This document shows, piece by piece, positions 31,245 through 42,123 of a stretch of 42,829 bases of DNA (its first letter is position 1; every line of letters starts with the position of its first letter). The notes beneath the pieces are model-generated. The model was not told where the DNA came from, made no database searches, and worked only from the letters and a program-made list of their open reading frames with translations. A program made the translations under genes and the position numbers. The stretch comes from Terramyces sp. JEL0728. Its lineage: Eukaryota > Chytridiomycota > Chytridiomycetes > Rhizophydiales > Terramycetaceae. Location of the stretch: positions 1 through 42,829 of the forward strand of contig JADIIU010000108.1 in assembly GCA_027603945.1 (NCBI GenBank), written 5' to 3'.

Positions 31245-34200
31245 TTAAGATTTATTGGACATTTCGTCCAATGCCATGTACAATATTGCCCGAGACCCAA
31301 TCTTGGTATCTGCAGATTTCATTATTATGCCCCTGACCAAACAGTCAAACCATTTGCTGGTCTTCATCTTGCTGACGCGAGTCCTAATCTTCCGCAGCAA
31401 ATCAAGCGCTCGTTGGTAAAGTTTTGGATATATTAAGCACGTTGTCAAAAATGGAATCGCATCAGTCAAGTCCAAATTGGAATTGTCTTGCAGAATGTTT
31501 AATATTATAGCACTTTTGGATTCGTCATCCTGATTTTTGCATAGGAGGGCAATGAAAGCACTATCGGCAAAAATCTTTGCTTTACAATGCTTGCTAATTA
31601 GTTTCAGAAGGTTTTCAGAGTGGGATTCTGTATATATCCATGTCCTTAAATAAGGAAGAACAAGCTCTTCGTCCGTGTGAATCGACAACTGTTCCAATAA
31701 TCTATAACATGTATCCTTGTCCATTTCATAAAGCTTATTGATACAGAAGCATGTAACTGAATATGAAAGTTTGGAAGCTTTACCAAATACAGATAGCAGA
31801 AGAGGAAGCATATCCAGAAATGGTGTCAAAATGTCTTTGGCAATAATATTTTGTGTAATATCAGAAAACTTAATTTGCCATAGTGTATCTTGGTTAGAGG
31901 TGATTTCGTCAATTTCAATTTGTGGTAAAGATGCAATTATCTTGTAATATTCTGCGAGGAACTCTAAAATCATTTTTGATGATTTCAATTTGCTATTCGT
32001 CAGTAAACTAAGAATTGTATTGAAATATGTTGGCTCCATCAAGAGCTCCATAAATTCCTTTGAGACAGGGATCAGTGCCAAGAAAACTTTGAATGTATTT
32101 GCCTCTGCTTGGTCCCACTCTGTATTTTCCAAGTCTGTTTGGGTAGTGTAATGATACAGAAGAGAAGTAAGAGTTCTATTAACACCAACCGATAAACGCT
32201 GAATAATCAAGTTTCTTGATTCTTCAGGTTCGCTGGCAATCATGTATCTAATGAGGTTTGTCGCCGGAATACTGTCGGTAAATATACAGTGGGTGAATAG
32301 GTAAAATCCAGAATTCTTGTGTCCAAGACAGGATTTCACATGATTGACAATCACTGCAACGAGAGATTTGTCCAGATCATCCGAATAAAGATCGAGCAGT
32401 GGAAAATAAAGCGGACTAAGAGTGCTAATCAGATTTGCCCACTTTTTTATGGTGTATTGTATGCGAGGATTTTCCTTTGAAGAGTTGAATTGTCTAAAGA
32501 ATTCGTTAAATGCAAGCTTGCGCTGGTAGGGCTGCAGAATATTAAAGTGATTCGTCAGGAACCAAAACAACGTCTCGAAAGCCACTGTATTCAAGTAATT
32601 GTTGCTCTCAATTATCACCTATATTAATTAAAAATACCTGAACTATAATTTGGGGCCATAGTTTTACCCAAGTGTCATAGAAAGACGAAGGGATAGCAAT
32701 CTATGTAAAGGAATAATCACCATTTCTATAAACGCTTGCAAGTCTTTTTCCTTTTGGTATACATCACTTGAGAGTATGATTCGAAGCGATTCAGTTCTAT
32801 TTGCATCGTTGCTGAATAAGTGAGTGAAATAGATATGTACTGGAAGATGCAATAAGGGAAAGTGGATAAAATTGAATTTCAGCTTGTCATTTTCCAAAAG
32901 AAACAGTTTCGTAAACGACTCCAGTACAGTATGGCTAGTGTCACATTGATTGAGGATGGATGCCAAAAATATTTCGTTGTTACCCATATTCTCGCTTTTT
33001 TTGTTCATTTCTTGAAGCTGTTGGGAGAAAAATGGATCAATAATACTATTTCCAGCTGACATGCATATCTGAGAAATTAATGACACCAAGTCCTTTGGGA
33101 ATACATCCCACTTTAAAAACCGATACAGCTCTTCCTTATCCTTGAGAGTTAAAACCTGTTTGCGCTTGCTGGCAAGCTGTTTCAAAATCCCCGTCCTGGG
33201 AAAGTCAACCTTTTCCATCCGCTTTATGCACATGTTACTAATTGTTTTCAAGAAAAGAAGGGCTACCTTTGTATTCGCCGTCTGTGAGCCAATATGTTTT
33301 GCGATAGTTGCAAATGGACTGGACTCTGGAGCCAAACTATTTCCAGACAATTTCGTTGTAAATTCAACCAGATAGCGCGAACACTCTTCCACTGCCCACT
33401 GATGTTGCATGATAAACTGAACCAATATTTCGTCTAAAACTAACGCTTCCTCTCTGGGATAATATGTTTTGATAACCTCAATCATACACTGTGAAAAAAC
33501 CTGGGCAGGAATAGTGCTGGCTAAAACGTTCCAAAACTCCAGCATTTTTCTGGTGATACTTTTTGCATTTTCCACTTTGCGGGCAAAGTTCAATACTTCA
33601 AAGCACACTAATGGATTATTAATCACTGGAGGCGTTTCTGTTTTTACTTTCTTTGGAACATGTTCTAATGAAGCTGGGTCTGCAATTCTGAGCTTTAATT
33701 TTGGTCTAAAGTTAGCAATATTTACGGCGGGAATAGTTTAAAAGCTGCTTGAGTATCATTCATGAACTCGTCAATCATGCCCTCTTCTCCCTCTTCGCCG
33801 TCTTCCATTTCCATGGGTTCAGTTTGTGACTGAGATATGTAAAAGCAGATTGCGATATTTACTTTGAACAGTAATCCTTTAAACTTTTCTGCTTGGTTCA
33901 ACAAATCGAAATATGCAAAATTCAAATCAACCGGATCACAGTTAGCTGCGGGTGCAGATGAGTTTAAAATTCCCAAAAATTTCACAAAGGACTCCTTGTA
34001 TTTCTCCGCTGTTGAGTAATCTGATGAACTAATTCCCACTTCATAATTTTGCAATATCCTCCTTATCAGTAAGGATTCAAATGCGAATTTGACCATTGAC
34101 GTGTAAACTTGAGCAACCATCTCTGGTTGGTGGAATCGTACACACAATGCATGCCAGCTTTTCCTCATCTCTGTAAATTCCTGCGAGCCGAGTGCATCCT

Positions 34201-35546
34201 TGTGTTTGATGAATGTGCTGATGAGTGACGTTAATAATTCGCTTTCTTTAACAAGCAAAGTCGCTGTTTCGCTGGACAACGAATTGATTGCTCGATACAT
34301 TTTCTCCTGGGAAGTGATCAGAAACCCCAAATAAGCTTGCCACAGTGACATTATATCCCTTAATCTATCTGGTCGTTCATTTAACGATACTTTCAACTCC
34401 AAAAATCCATAGAAAATGAAATCCAGGATAGTTTCCTTCTTTTCGTATTCCGAACCGGCATCCAGCAAACTCGTAAGCAAGTTGAATTTGCAGCATTTTG
34501 GTTTGGAAGAGCAAGTGAGAGATTCTAGGAACACAATACATTTGATGAATACAGTTCCAAGCATGTTCATGTTTGGAGTGCCTTGTATAACTTTTTCCTT
34601 GATCATTTCTAGATATGCAATATGCTGCTCTGGTTCGTGCTCAATCATTTTCCACTCGAATTTCATGTCTCGCAGTTCGATTGAAGAATCCTGCTTAAAA
34701 ATTGCATCAACAAACAAAACATCAGTGCAGAAATTTGAAACCAAAAATTCAAGTTGCTCTTGGTGGTTGCTGAAATTTCCATGCTGCTGGATTGGCATCT
34801 TATTCTCTAGTTTAAATGTGAGCAACAGCTCCCTCCACTGGTTCACTTGCGATTGTGTTACTGAATATTTCGTTGGATACTCCTTTAGATATGAAATGGA
34901 AAAGTATACTTCCAGGAACTACATTAGCAATATGTACTTCAAGCAAGTTTGCCAGGTCGACGGGCGAGTTTCCTCCTGTAAAAATACCAATGATATGTGA
35001 TGTGATGCATGACAAAGGGAATATTATTATGGTCGGGTCTTGCTTTGCGCTGATATTGACGATCTTGCTCTCTTTTTCTTGCAATACTCCATCTACATCA
35101 TCGTTCCTGGGACATAAGGTTGAAAATCAATATTTAAAATAGAGATACCTTTGAAGGTAATTGAGCATGCTGAATACCGCTATCAAGGAAAGCAACCTTG
35201 GGCTGTTCAAGTATTCGCTGTTTTCATGAGATGCACTTCTGCTCTTTTCAACCTTGAACAACTCTTCAGAATCAATCAATAACAACAGTTTATCCAACCA
35301 AACCTGATACGACTTGAAATTATTCAAATAGAATTTGAACGCCTTTGAAATAATCGACAGGACAATCGAATAATCCGTTTCCTGATCCGTGGAGGTATCA
35401 TTGCCAAGTTTCTGGAGTTTGAAATCCAAAAATTTCAATACTTTATCCTGATTACTTATCATTATATCCTTGGTCACCGAATCGAGCTGATTCACCAGAA
35501 TGTCATTGTAATTTTCATTTTGTAGTGCAATTTCAAGATCACTCAT
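31245..35546 (-). CDS. Large helical-repeat protein, possibly symplekin/Pta1-like
   Basis: Exons on the minus strand are 35546-35149, 35106-34938, 34918-33726, 33705-32721, 32700-32638 and 32618-31245. Five introns (42, 19, 20, 20 and 19 nt) join five open frames into one chain of 1,393 residues. The protein is almost wholly alpha-helical, HEAT/ARM-like, with one acidic patch in the middle (MEMEDGEEGEEGMIDEF) followed by a basic stretch (HVPKKVKTE). Near the C terminus, YPKLYQRALDLLRKI plus SKWFDCLVRGIIM recalls the C-terminal region of symplekin, the scaffold of mRNA 3'-end processing, and the length is similar. The N-terminal part does not resemble symplekin clearly, so the identity is weak; an Integrator-type subunit is an alternative. 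Its ATG lies 35 bp from that of CFAP119. Confidence 0.6.
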
Positions 35547-35581
35547 TTTTCAAAAAATAATTGAGCCACCAGTCGCGTCTG

Positions 35582-37156
35582 ATGCTCAAACCAGGAGGAA
35601 ATAAACCAAGACCAAAATCGAGCGAAAAGGAAATTCCGAATCCAAAACCAATAACGCCGCCTGCACCTCAGCCAGCTGTCAAAGTATTTACGCCTACGAT
35701 TGCGCAAATTGAAGAAGATGCCAAGATTTACACCCATCTTGAAATACTGCCTGTTGTGTGTAAATCAATCATTTCAGCAGTAAAGTGCCAAGACCAGGAT
35801 GCATTAATGTATCTTTCGTTAATATAGTGAGTTATTACGAGAACAGGCACCAAAAAGAGCTCTTTTCAAATCTGCAGAACATACGCTGGGGGACAAAAGT
35901 AGCCATGATGCGATATTTGAATCATACTTGGTCAATGCGGTTGAATTTGGATATACTCTCGGTTTTGGGTCTTATCAGCTGGCAGTTTGGCTGACAATTT
36001 TCCTTCAAACCCAGAACGACACTATAAGTAAAGGGAACTAACGTAGATGGAATGAGACACAAGAATTTTAGCGCTGCTCAATACTCAGAGATATTCCAAA
36101 AGAACTTTTTCAATATGATCCAGAAACCAGATCCATTAAATCCGCACACTGGAATATACACCGAAGCAGAATGCATGTCCATAATGGAATATATGCTGAC
36201 CGGGTTTGCGCAGCATTTGAAACTGTTTAAATTTATTGCTAGAAAATCTCAAGATTTTGATGTCTATAAAATCTCAAAATGGATAGATATCAAGACAACT
36301 CCTCCTCACCCACTACAAATGGGAATCCCAGCAGAAAAATGGGAGGACTATTGCAAAGCAGAAGAAGAAAAAATACGAATAAAACGGATTCAGGAAGAAA
36401 CCCAAAGAGAAAAGGAAAAAATAAGGCAGCTGGAATTACAAAAGGAAAAGGAAGCCCACGAATATACTGCAAGTTTGAAAGCACAGCAAGGTAATACACC
36501 AATTTAATTAAGCCGAGGCTGAACGACAACTATTGCTTCCTCTTCCTCCATATCCAGTGTCCCCCCCTGCATTTCCAACTAAGCAAACACTATTTAGAAA
36601 ACCAATTCAACCTAAAACACCCAGTCGCCAAAGCAGTGCGGCTAGTATTCCTTCCAACACCAAAAGCTCACAAAATTTAGCAGACCTTACCATACAAGCT
36701 CCTCTCCCAGCCAACCTTGGCGACCTACTTCCACCGCCAGATGTTCGTTGCTTGAAACCTCTTGAAAAATTAAGAAAGCTTAAATTAATGAAAAAGGAGG
36801 CTGAATTGACAAATACCAGCATTGTCGTATCGGAAGCAATAGAGCCAGTGAAAGAGGTTGAATACGAATACATTCCTTTAGAACAAACCCTATCTAGAGA
36901 GGAAGCTTCTCAGATTATAGCAAATAGTGCTGCGACGGCAATTGATGAAAGGAAAAGATGGGTTTTAGGATTGCTGGAATACGAAAACAAAATGTGGAAC
37001 GAAAGATTCCAAACAATTCAAAAAATAAAGGAGCTGAGGGAAGAAGATAGACTTGCTACTATTCAGCGAGAACAGCAAGAGAAATTGGCTCGAGAAGAAG
37101 AAAAGAAACGATCAGAGGCTGAACAATCAAAAGATAGAAGGAAAGGAAAAAAATAA
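35582..37156 (+). CDS. CFAP119/CCDC189-like ciliary protein
   Basis: CFAP119 (CCDC189, C16orf93) is an axonemal protein of motile cilia. Exons are 35582-35808, 35828-36027, 36047-36490 and 36513-37156, with introns of 19, 19 and 22 nt, giving 504 residues. The core helices read HDAIFESYLVNAVEFGYTLG, FSAAQYSEIFQKNFFNMI and SIMEYMLTGFAQHLKLFKFI, like the conserved domain ending in FRHYKLYKYVF in animals. A coiled coil of Lys/Glu/Arg repeats follows (EEEKIRIKRIQEETQREKEK), then a Pro/Ser linker and a second coiled coil ending in RRKGKK. It is longer than the animal protein (about 350). The first ATG after the open frame begins is 35582. It shares a 35-bp divergent spacer, and its stop is 1 bp from the stop of the pseudokinase gene. 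Confidence 0.75.
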
Positions 37157-37157
37157 A

Positions 37158-38692
37158 TTATATTTTGAATTGCAATAACTGGTTGTAGACTAGACGGATG
37201 TTTGGTCTGCCAATTGAATCTTTTATCCAGCATTTCTTCATCAGCCCCGCCTATAATCAACTATTGTTACTAGAATATTTGGAACAAACTCTGGTATATC
37301 AGGCTGAATGTTTAGTTCGGCAATCATGTATCCGATTACCATTGGGTTTGTAATTTCGTACAATCGCTGTCTGGTAATAATTGCGAATAATACCAGCCCA
37401 AAGGTGTATATATCTGATAGTCTATAATCGTCTACTTTTTGGTCTAGCAGTTGCTCTGGTGCCATCCATTCAGGCTCGTAGTAGTGCAGCGGTTGTGCAA
37501 CTGTTTTTTGGAATATAGACTTGCTAAATCCAAAATCTGACAGGGTAATACTATTTTTATCCCATAGCTAGTTAGCATATATTTACCAAGATGTTTGAAG
37601 TTTTCAGATTTCCGTGCACAACTGGAGGCTTGAGTTCGTGAAGGTAAACCAACCCTTTGGCAACTTGAACAGCCAGTTTCAAACTGTCTGAAGCTGTCAT
37701 TTCTATATTAGAATCTCCCAGCATAGTAGCTAAATTTCCTTGGTCGGTGTAAGAGATCATGTAGCATATATCTGGAGGAGTGATGCACGCCATTTGTAAA
37801 GCCGAGATGTTGATATTCTGCAACTTTCTAAATAAGTGTTTGGATACTTTAAAGCGGATAGTTCCATTTTGAGTATATCAATATCCTGATTTGCCAATTC
37901 CTTTCGTATTTTGGGAACAATAATGGTAACTTCTTGTCCTGCACATTTTCCTCTGTACCAATTTGATATTGGGGTTTCGGATAAGGCTTCAGCTACATCA
38001 ATCGCCGATGGTTGGACACTCCACGAAATTGTGACTGGATTAGCAGGTATTTACGGGTTTCAAGCTCTTTCTTGTCCGAGTCTAAAGACGGAACTTTGTT
38101 AGTTTGCAAGTACGTTTTGCTTGGATCAGCTGGTGGCCATTCACTTTAGCAATTTCTATATTAAGGCATCGTACCATTTAATGTAGTTTGCAGTACGCTA
38201 CTGGTATGAAACAACGGTGTCTGATTGTACTTGTTTGCAATCTTGATTTGGGCTGAAGCAGTTTTCGCAAGAAAGAGTGCAATATCGTTACACCTCCAAA
38301 AACATGCATAATGAAGGGAAGTGTTCCCAACTCCGTTTGCCTGATCCACTTTATTAGAAAAAAGCAACCGTCCGCTCCGGCCTCTGTTAGTTTTTTGATA
38401 AGCTCAAAGTTCTGATTCTTTGCTGCAATAATCAAAGCTGTATCTCCAGCGACATTATACGCGTTCAAATCAATTTCAATGTCCAGGCAATATTGAACAA
38501 TTTTCATGCTCGCTGAATCAGTTGGAATTACATTTTTGCGTTGCAATATGAAGCACAGAGTTTTTCCAAAGATCTCTGAGTTTAAGCAGTATATAACCTT
38601 GCTTTCCTAATAAATTCCAATCCTTTTTCTTTCGCAACAGCTTGGATTGAAGCCAAATCTTCCTTGGCTGCTAAATCATGTATCAATCCCAT
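37158..38692 (-). CDS. Ankyrin-repeat TKL-type pseudokinase
   Basis: Exons on the minus strand are 38692-38598, 38575-38532, 38512-38369, 38348-38175, 38155-38114, 38093-38055, 38034-37848, 37827-37587, 37567-37271 and 37250-37158. Nine introns of 19-22 nt yield 451 residues. Ankyrin repeats fill about residues 25-160 (SVLHIAT, AGDTALIIAAKNQNFEL, GVGNTSLHYACFWRC, NKYNQTPL). The kinase-like domain follows: WYRGKCAGQEVTIIV, GLVYLHELKPPVVHGNLKTS, LSDFGFSK, WMAPEQLL, DIYTFGLVLFAII and MKKCWIKDSIGRPNI. The ATP-binding Lys of the VAxK strand is Ile, and HRD is HGN, while DFG and APE are intact. It is therefore probably a scaffold or regulator without catalysis. Very small exons of 39, 42 and 44 nt occur. 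Confidence 0.9.
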
Positions 38693-39047
38693 AACGCGTA
38701 AAAATGAAAGAGTTTATTATACATGGTCTATAATGAGATAAATTAGCAAATTGGAATGTAGTTTTGGCAGCTTAACGGCACAGGAAACAAAGGAATACTG
38801 CAGAAACTGTTTCCTAATACTATGTCGCAGTCAGTGTACTGCACAGTAGTATTCAAACGAATAGCACCAAGAAATTTGTTTTGTGTAAGCCGCCTACATT
38901 AGTGAAATTTACAATATGGTGAGATTTGCCGGAAGGTAGCTGCCGTCGAAAAACGATAACGCGTTGTTTGTAACATCACTTGATTAGCGCATTATTACAG
39001 CGATATTAGCCGTTTCATTACAATAGGTGAAAATTTTGGGACTGTGG
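38693..39047. other. Intergenic gap
   Basis: These 355 bp lie between the pseudokinase start and the end of the first LRR gene (both on the minus strand). I see no coding frame and no structured RNA. It should contain the pseudokinase promoter. Confidence 0.4.
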
Positions 39048-40025
39048 TTAATATAAGATACATGCACCAATCAGCAGATTATGCGACAAATCCCTAGGTC
39101 AGGAAATGCTTACAAATACATTAACTGTTTCAAATTTGCGAAATTTGGAAGGATCCCCGATAGCTGATTGTACGACAGGCTGCTATATTTAGTGTGGAGT
39201 ACAGTCTATACAGCATTGGCGTGTTAAAATTGGTTATTGAACCAGTTAGCAGATTCCTACTCAGTGACCTAAAATCAGCCCAAGCTACATTTGCTTCAGT
39301 TTTGGCAAGTTGAACGAAGGAATCCGCCCCATCAATTTGTTTCCTGTCAAATACCTATCGTCATCAAACAACTACAGATTTTCCAAATTGGGTAGAGCGA
39401 AATTTGGAATACTCCCCGCCAACCCATACTTTCCATTGCCCAATACATTGTATTCTAGATTGCTAGGATCAAGTGAACGTACATTGTTTGCATTCTCGAG
39501 GGCCATTTTGGCGGGATTCCTCCGTAAACTTGTTAAATCCAGCTTACATTCATTCAAATCACAATATCTTTTGTTAATCCTACCTTACACAGATTCTAAA
39601 AGCGGAAAGATGGAGAAATCAGGCAAATGTCCCGCTTGAATTAGTTGCCCTTACTTAACTTATTTTGGGATAGATAGATATTTGTCAAAGATCTGAGGCC
39701 GCTTAAATCCGTCAAGGGTCCCTTCAATCCATTATATCGGAGATCGCTGCGTTAGTAATGCTTACAGATTAAGCATCATATCCAATCCGCCTTTTAAATT
39801 TGGAAACGTCCCATTCGCTGCAAACTTGTTTTCCCAGTATACTCCATTTACTCTTTGGTTTACGCATTTCACTCCTGTGAATGAACAACAGTTTGGTTTC
39901 GTTTTTGCTGGTGACTTGAATGGATTACCACCCATTTGAATCCATGCACTATCAAGCACTCTACAATCGTCGGCAAGAGTTGCTGATAACGCCGGCATAA
40001 TTAGAATTGTGATCAGCGTAAACAT
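39048..40025 (-). CDS. Secreted leucine-rich-repeat protein A
   Basis: Exons on the minus strand are 40025-39766, 39746-39655, 39634-39589, 39567-39376, 39354-39289, 39268-39203, 39182-39114 and 39093-39048, giving 278 residues. A signal peptide (MFTLITILIMPALSATLA) is followed by a plant-like LRR N-cap with Cys pairs (DCRVLDSAWIQMGGNP, NCCSFTGVKC) and then plant-type LRRs: LRYNGLKGPLTDLSGLRSL, YLTGNKLMGRIPSFNLPKL, LSRNLLTGSITNFNTPML, LSYNQLSGILPNFANL and LDLSHNLLIG. There is no transmembrane segment. Most introns fall at the same place in each repeat (before the xLxL strand, phase 2), so exons of 66-69 nt equal one repeat. The protein stops after the last repeat without the C-terminal Cys cap of its paralogue. 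Likely extracellular ligand or wall binding (inference). Confidence 0.85.
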
Positions 40026-40247
40026 ATATGGGCATATCAGAAGAAATATTCGTGTTTTTTGTATCTCTGTGTTCGCGAAATGAAAATCAGCTCCGCCAGT
40101 TTAATACCAAGTAAATCACAAGATACCAGTCAGGAGTTTGTCCATATAATTCTAAATCTGTCCCGCCAATATAACAGCGATCCTTTTATATAATTATTGG
40201 GAGAAGCTTGTTAATATTTGCAGGTTTAATTCAATTTATTTACATGG

Positions 40248-41482
40248 TCAGCAACGCATCAGGCTCCCGTCATTACATTTGCTTTGCACAAAGAAAGACT
40301 GACAGAAATTATTCCCAGTAAGCAGATCACAATCTATATAGTTCAGATTGTTATTTATCTTCAAAGGTCCAGATATCTGGTTGAAGCTTATCCGTCTATG
40401 TTATAATCTAGTTACAATTCAATAACAGAACCAGGCATATTTCGTCCATCAAATGCATTCAAGTTATTGTGTGAGAGGATAATCGACCGGAGACTTTTCA
40501 GCACATTTGCTGGGAATTGTGGGACTGGTTAGAGAGTTCCTACCTGGGCCAGACAGACGATTGAACGAAAAGTCAATGAACGTTATCCCGTAGAATGAAT
40601 TGAAACTTGGGAGTGCACCAGTTAATTGGTTGTTTGAAGCTTCATATCGGTACAGCTTCGGAGTATTCAGGAGAGGTACTCCTCCCACCAGCTTATTCCG
40701 GGATAATACTCTAAAATAAGCACGAATTACAATTGCCTTAATTCTGGCAAGTTCAATAATGGAATTTTGCCAACGAATTTGTTTCCTCCCAGCAGCAAGT
40801 TTTGCAAATTTGCACACATTGAAAATGTTGGTATCACACCTGATAATCCATATTTGTTATTTGTCAGTACATTGTTTTCCAAGTTGATTGTAATGAGCGA
40901 ACCCGGCCAAGCTGTTGGAATTGGTCCGTAAAACATATTACCGTCCAAGTACAACAGTTTAAGATTTTTCAAGGCTGTAAGTTTAGGGATATGTCCGCTA
41001 ATTCTATTTTGTGAAAGATACCTATGTTACTGGTAATTACAGCTGTTGCAGGGAAGCTAGCCCGTTAAGGTCAGTCATTGTCCCAACGATGTTGTTGTAC
41101 TTTAGATTCCTTGCATTAGTGATGCTTACAAGTACACTAGCTTCTGTAGTCCTCCTCCGAAATGTGGGAATCGTCTAAAATTTCCCGCAAATATACCACT
41201 CCATCGACTATCTTTATTTTTGTATTACATTTCCGTTACGCGCCAATTCACACATTTGACTCCTTTGAAATGACAGCAATTTGTTCCGGAAGTAGTTGGC
41301 GTGCTTGTAGGATCGCCTCCGAGTGCTTTCCATACGTTATTAGCCACCATACAATCATTTGCCAAACTTTCGACTGCTGCTCCTTGTTGAAGTGTGGTAG
41401 TTGAAGGTATCACAGAAATGATGGGTTCTGTTGAATTTACCGCCAAATACCCTTGAAATATGAATACCAAATTGAATAGCAT
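40248..41482 (-). CDS. Secreted leucine-rich-repeat protein B
   Basis: This is a tandem paralogue of protein A, 222 bp upstream of it on the same strand. Exons on the minus strand are 41482-41229, 41207-41130, 41109-41041, 41021-40731, 40710-40544, 40524-40416 and 40395-40248, giving 371 residues. A signal peptide (MLFNLVFIFQGYLAVNS) precedes a Thr/Ser-rich stretch and the same N-cap (DCMVANNVWKALGGDP, NCCHFKGVKC). The LRRs include LKYNNIVGTMTDLNGLASL, LSQNRISGHIPKLTALKNL, LDGNMFYGPIPTAWPG and LSRNKLVGGVPLLNTPKL. A C-terminal Cys cap follows (YIDCDLLTG, SKCNDGSLMRC), then TGA. Introns are 19-21 nt. No membrane anchor or kinase is present, so it is probably a secreted or wall-bound protein. 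Confidence 0.87.
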
Positions 41483-41581
41483 TGCGTACAAATTAATTCA
41501 TCCATCCTTTTTATGAAAAGTCTGAGCGCGCCAATTATTAAAATAAAGAATTCAATCCAGCCATAAATAACAAACTGAAAG

Positions 41582-41995
41582 TCAGTCATAATTAATATTC
41601 TGCGGTAATGCGATTCCAATGCAGCCAGTTATTTCACGCTTTTCTGGCTTTGAAAGGAATCGTTTTTGTGTGGTGAGGAAAGTCTCGAGTCGGCCAACCT
41701 GGAGAGACCACAATGGAACCTTGATCGATTGCAATTGCAGAAAATTATTGGAGTAATCAACTTTAACAAAGTTGGTACTTGGGTGCGACTTTATCCTTGG
41801 AGCTGGTAGACATCGTTTTAGGACCGGTAATCCTGAATTGCAGATGCTATTTATCGCCAGCTTGCATATCAGTTGTAATTTGAAACACACGTTTTGATGG
41901 TTGAATCGGGATCTCAAGTTTAGTGAAAGGAAAGATAGACTATTTGTTCGACTCTTGAATGTATAGCAAAGACGCTTTATATCATTGGAGCGCAT
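41582..41995 (-). CDS. Doubtful small protein of unknown function
   Basis: An intronless frame of 137 residues runs from the ATG at 41995 to the stop at 41582. It is rich in Leu, Ser, Lys and Asn, with several Cys, and I see no signal peptide, membrane segment or known motif. It lies between LRR gene B and the phosphoesterase gene. It may be real, a decayed gene or a chance frame. Confidence 0.35.
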   Translation of the reverse strand: MRSNDIKRLCYTFKSRTNSLSFLSLNLRSRFNHQNVCFKLQLICKLAINSICNSGLPVLKRCLPAPRIKSHPSTNFVKVDYSNNFLQLQSIKVPLWSLQVGRLETFLTTQKRFLSKPEKREITGCIGIALPQNINYD

Positions 41996-42068
41996 TGGTT
42001 TATAGATAAAGAGAATTTGGTTTATATTATCATATGATGCTTCTTGTGATGCGTACCGCCATCATTGG

Positions 42069-42074
42069 TATAAA
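42069..42074 (+). promoter_or_regulatory. TATA box of the phosphoesterase gene
   Basis: TATAAA lies 55 nt before the ATG at 42124. Confidence 0.5.
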
Positions 42075-42123
42075 AAAGGAAATTGCAATGAAATATAAAA
42101 AGAGGGAAGAAGACACCTCACTA

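Noticed and set aside
34831..34846. A 16-nt intron joining two frames of the large helical-repeat gene
   Set aside because: A 19-nt intron at 34919-34937 with a typical GCTAAT branch joins the same frames and makes the 16-nt one unnecessary.
34416..35000. A long plus-strand frame of 194 codons
   Set aside because: It lies antisense to the conserved helical-repeat gene, has no family resemblance and low-complexity Ser/Cys composition; a shadow frame.
41437..41619. A minus-strand frame with a hydrophobic stretch upstream of LRR gene B
   Set aside because: It overlaps the LRR B signal peptide in another frame, and the LRR B start already gives a good signal peptide; probably chance.
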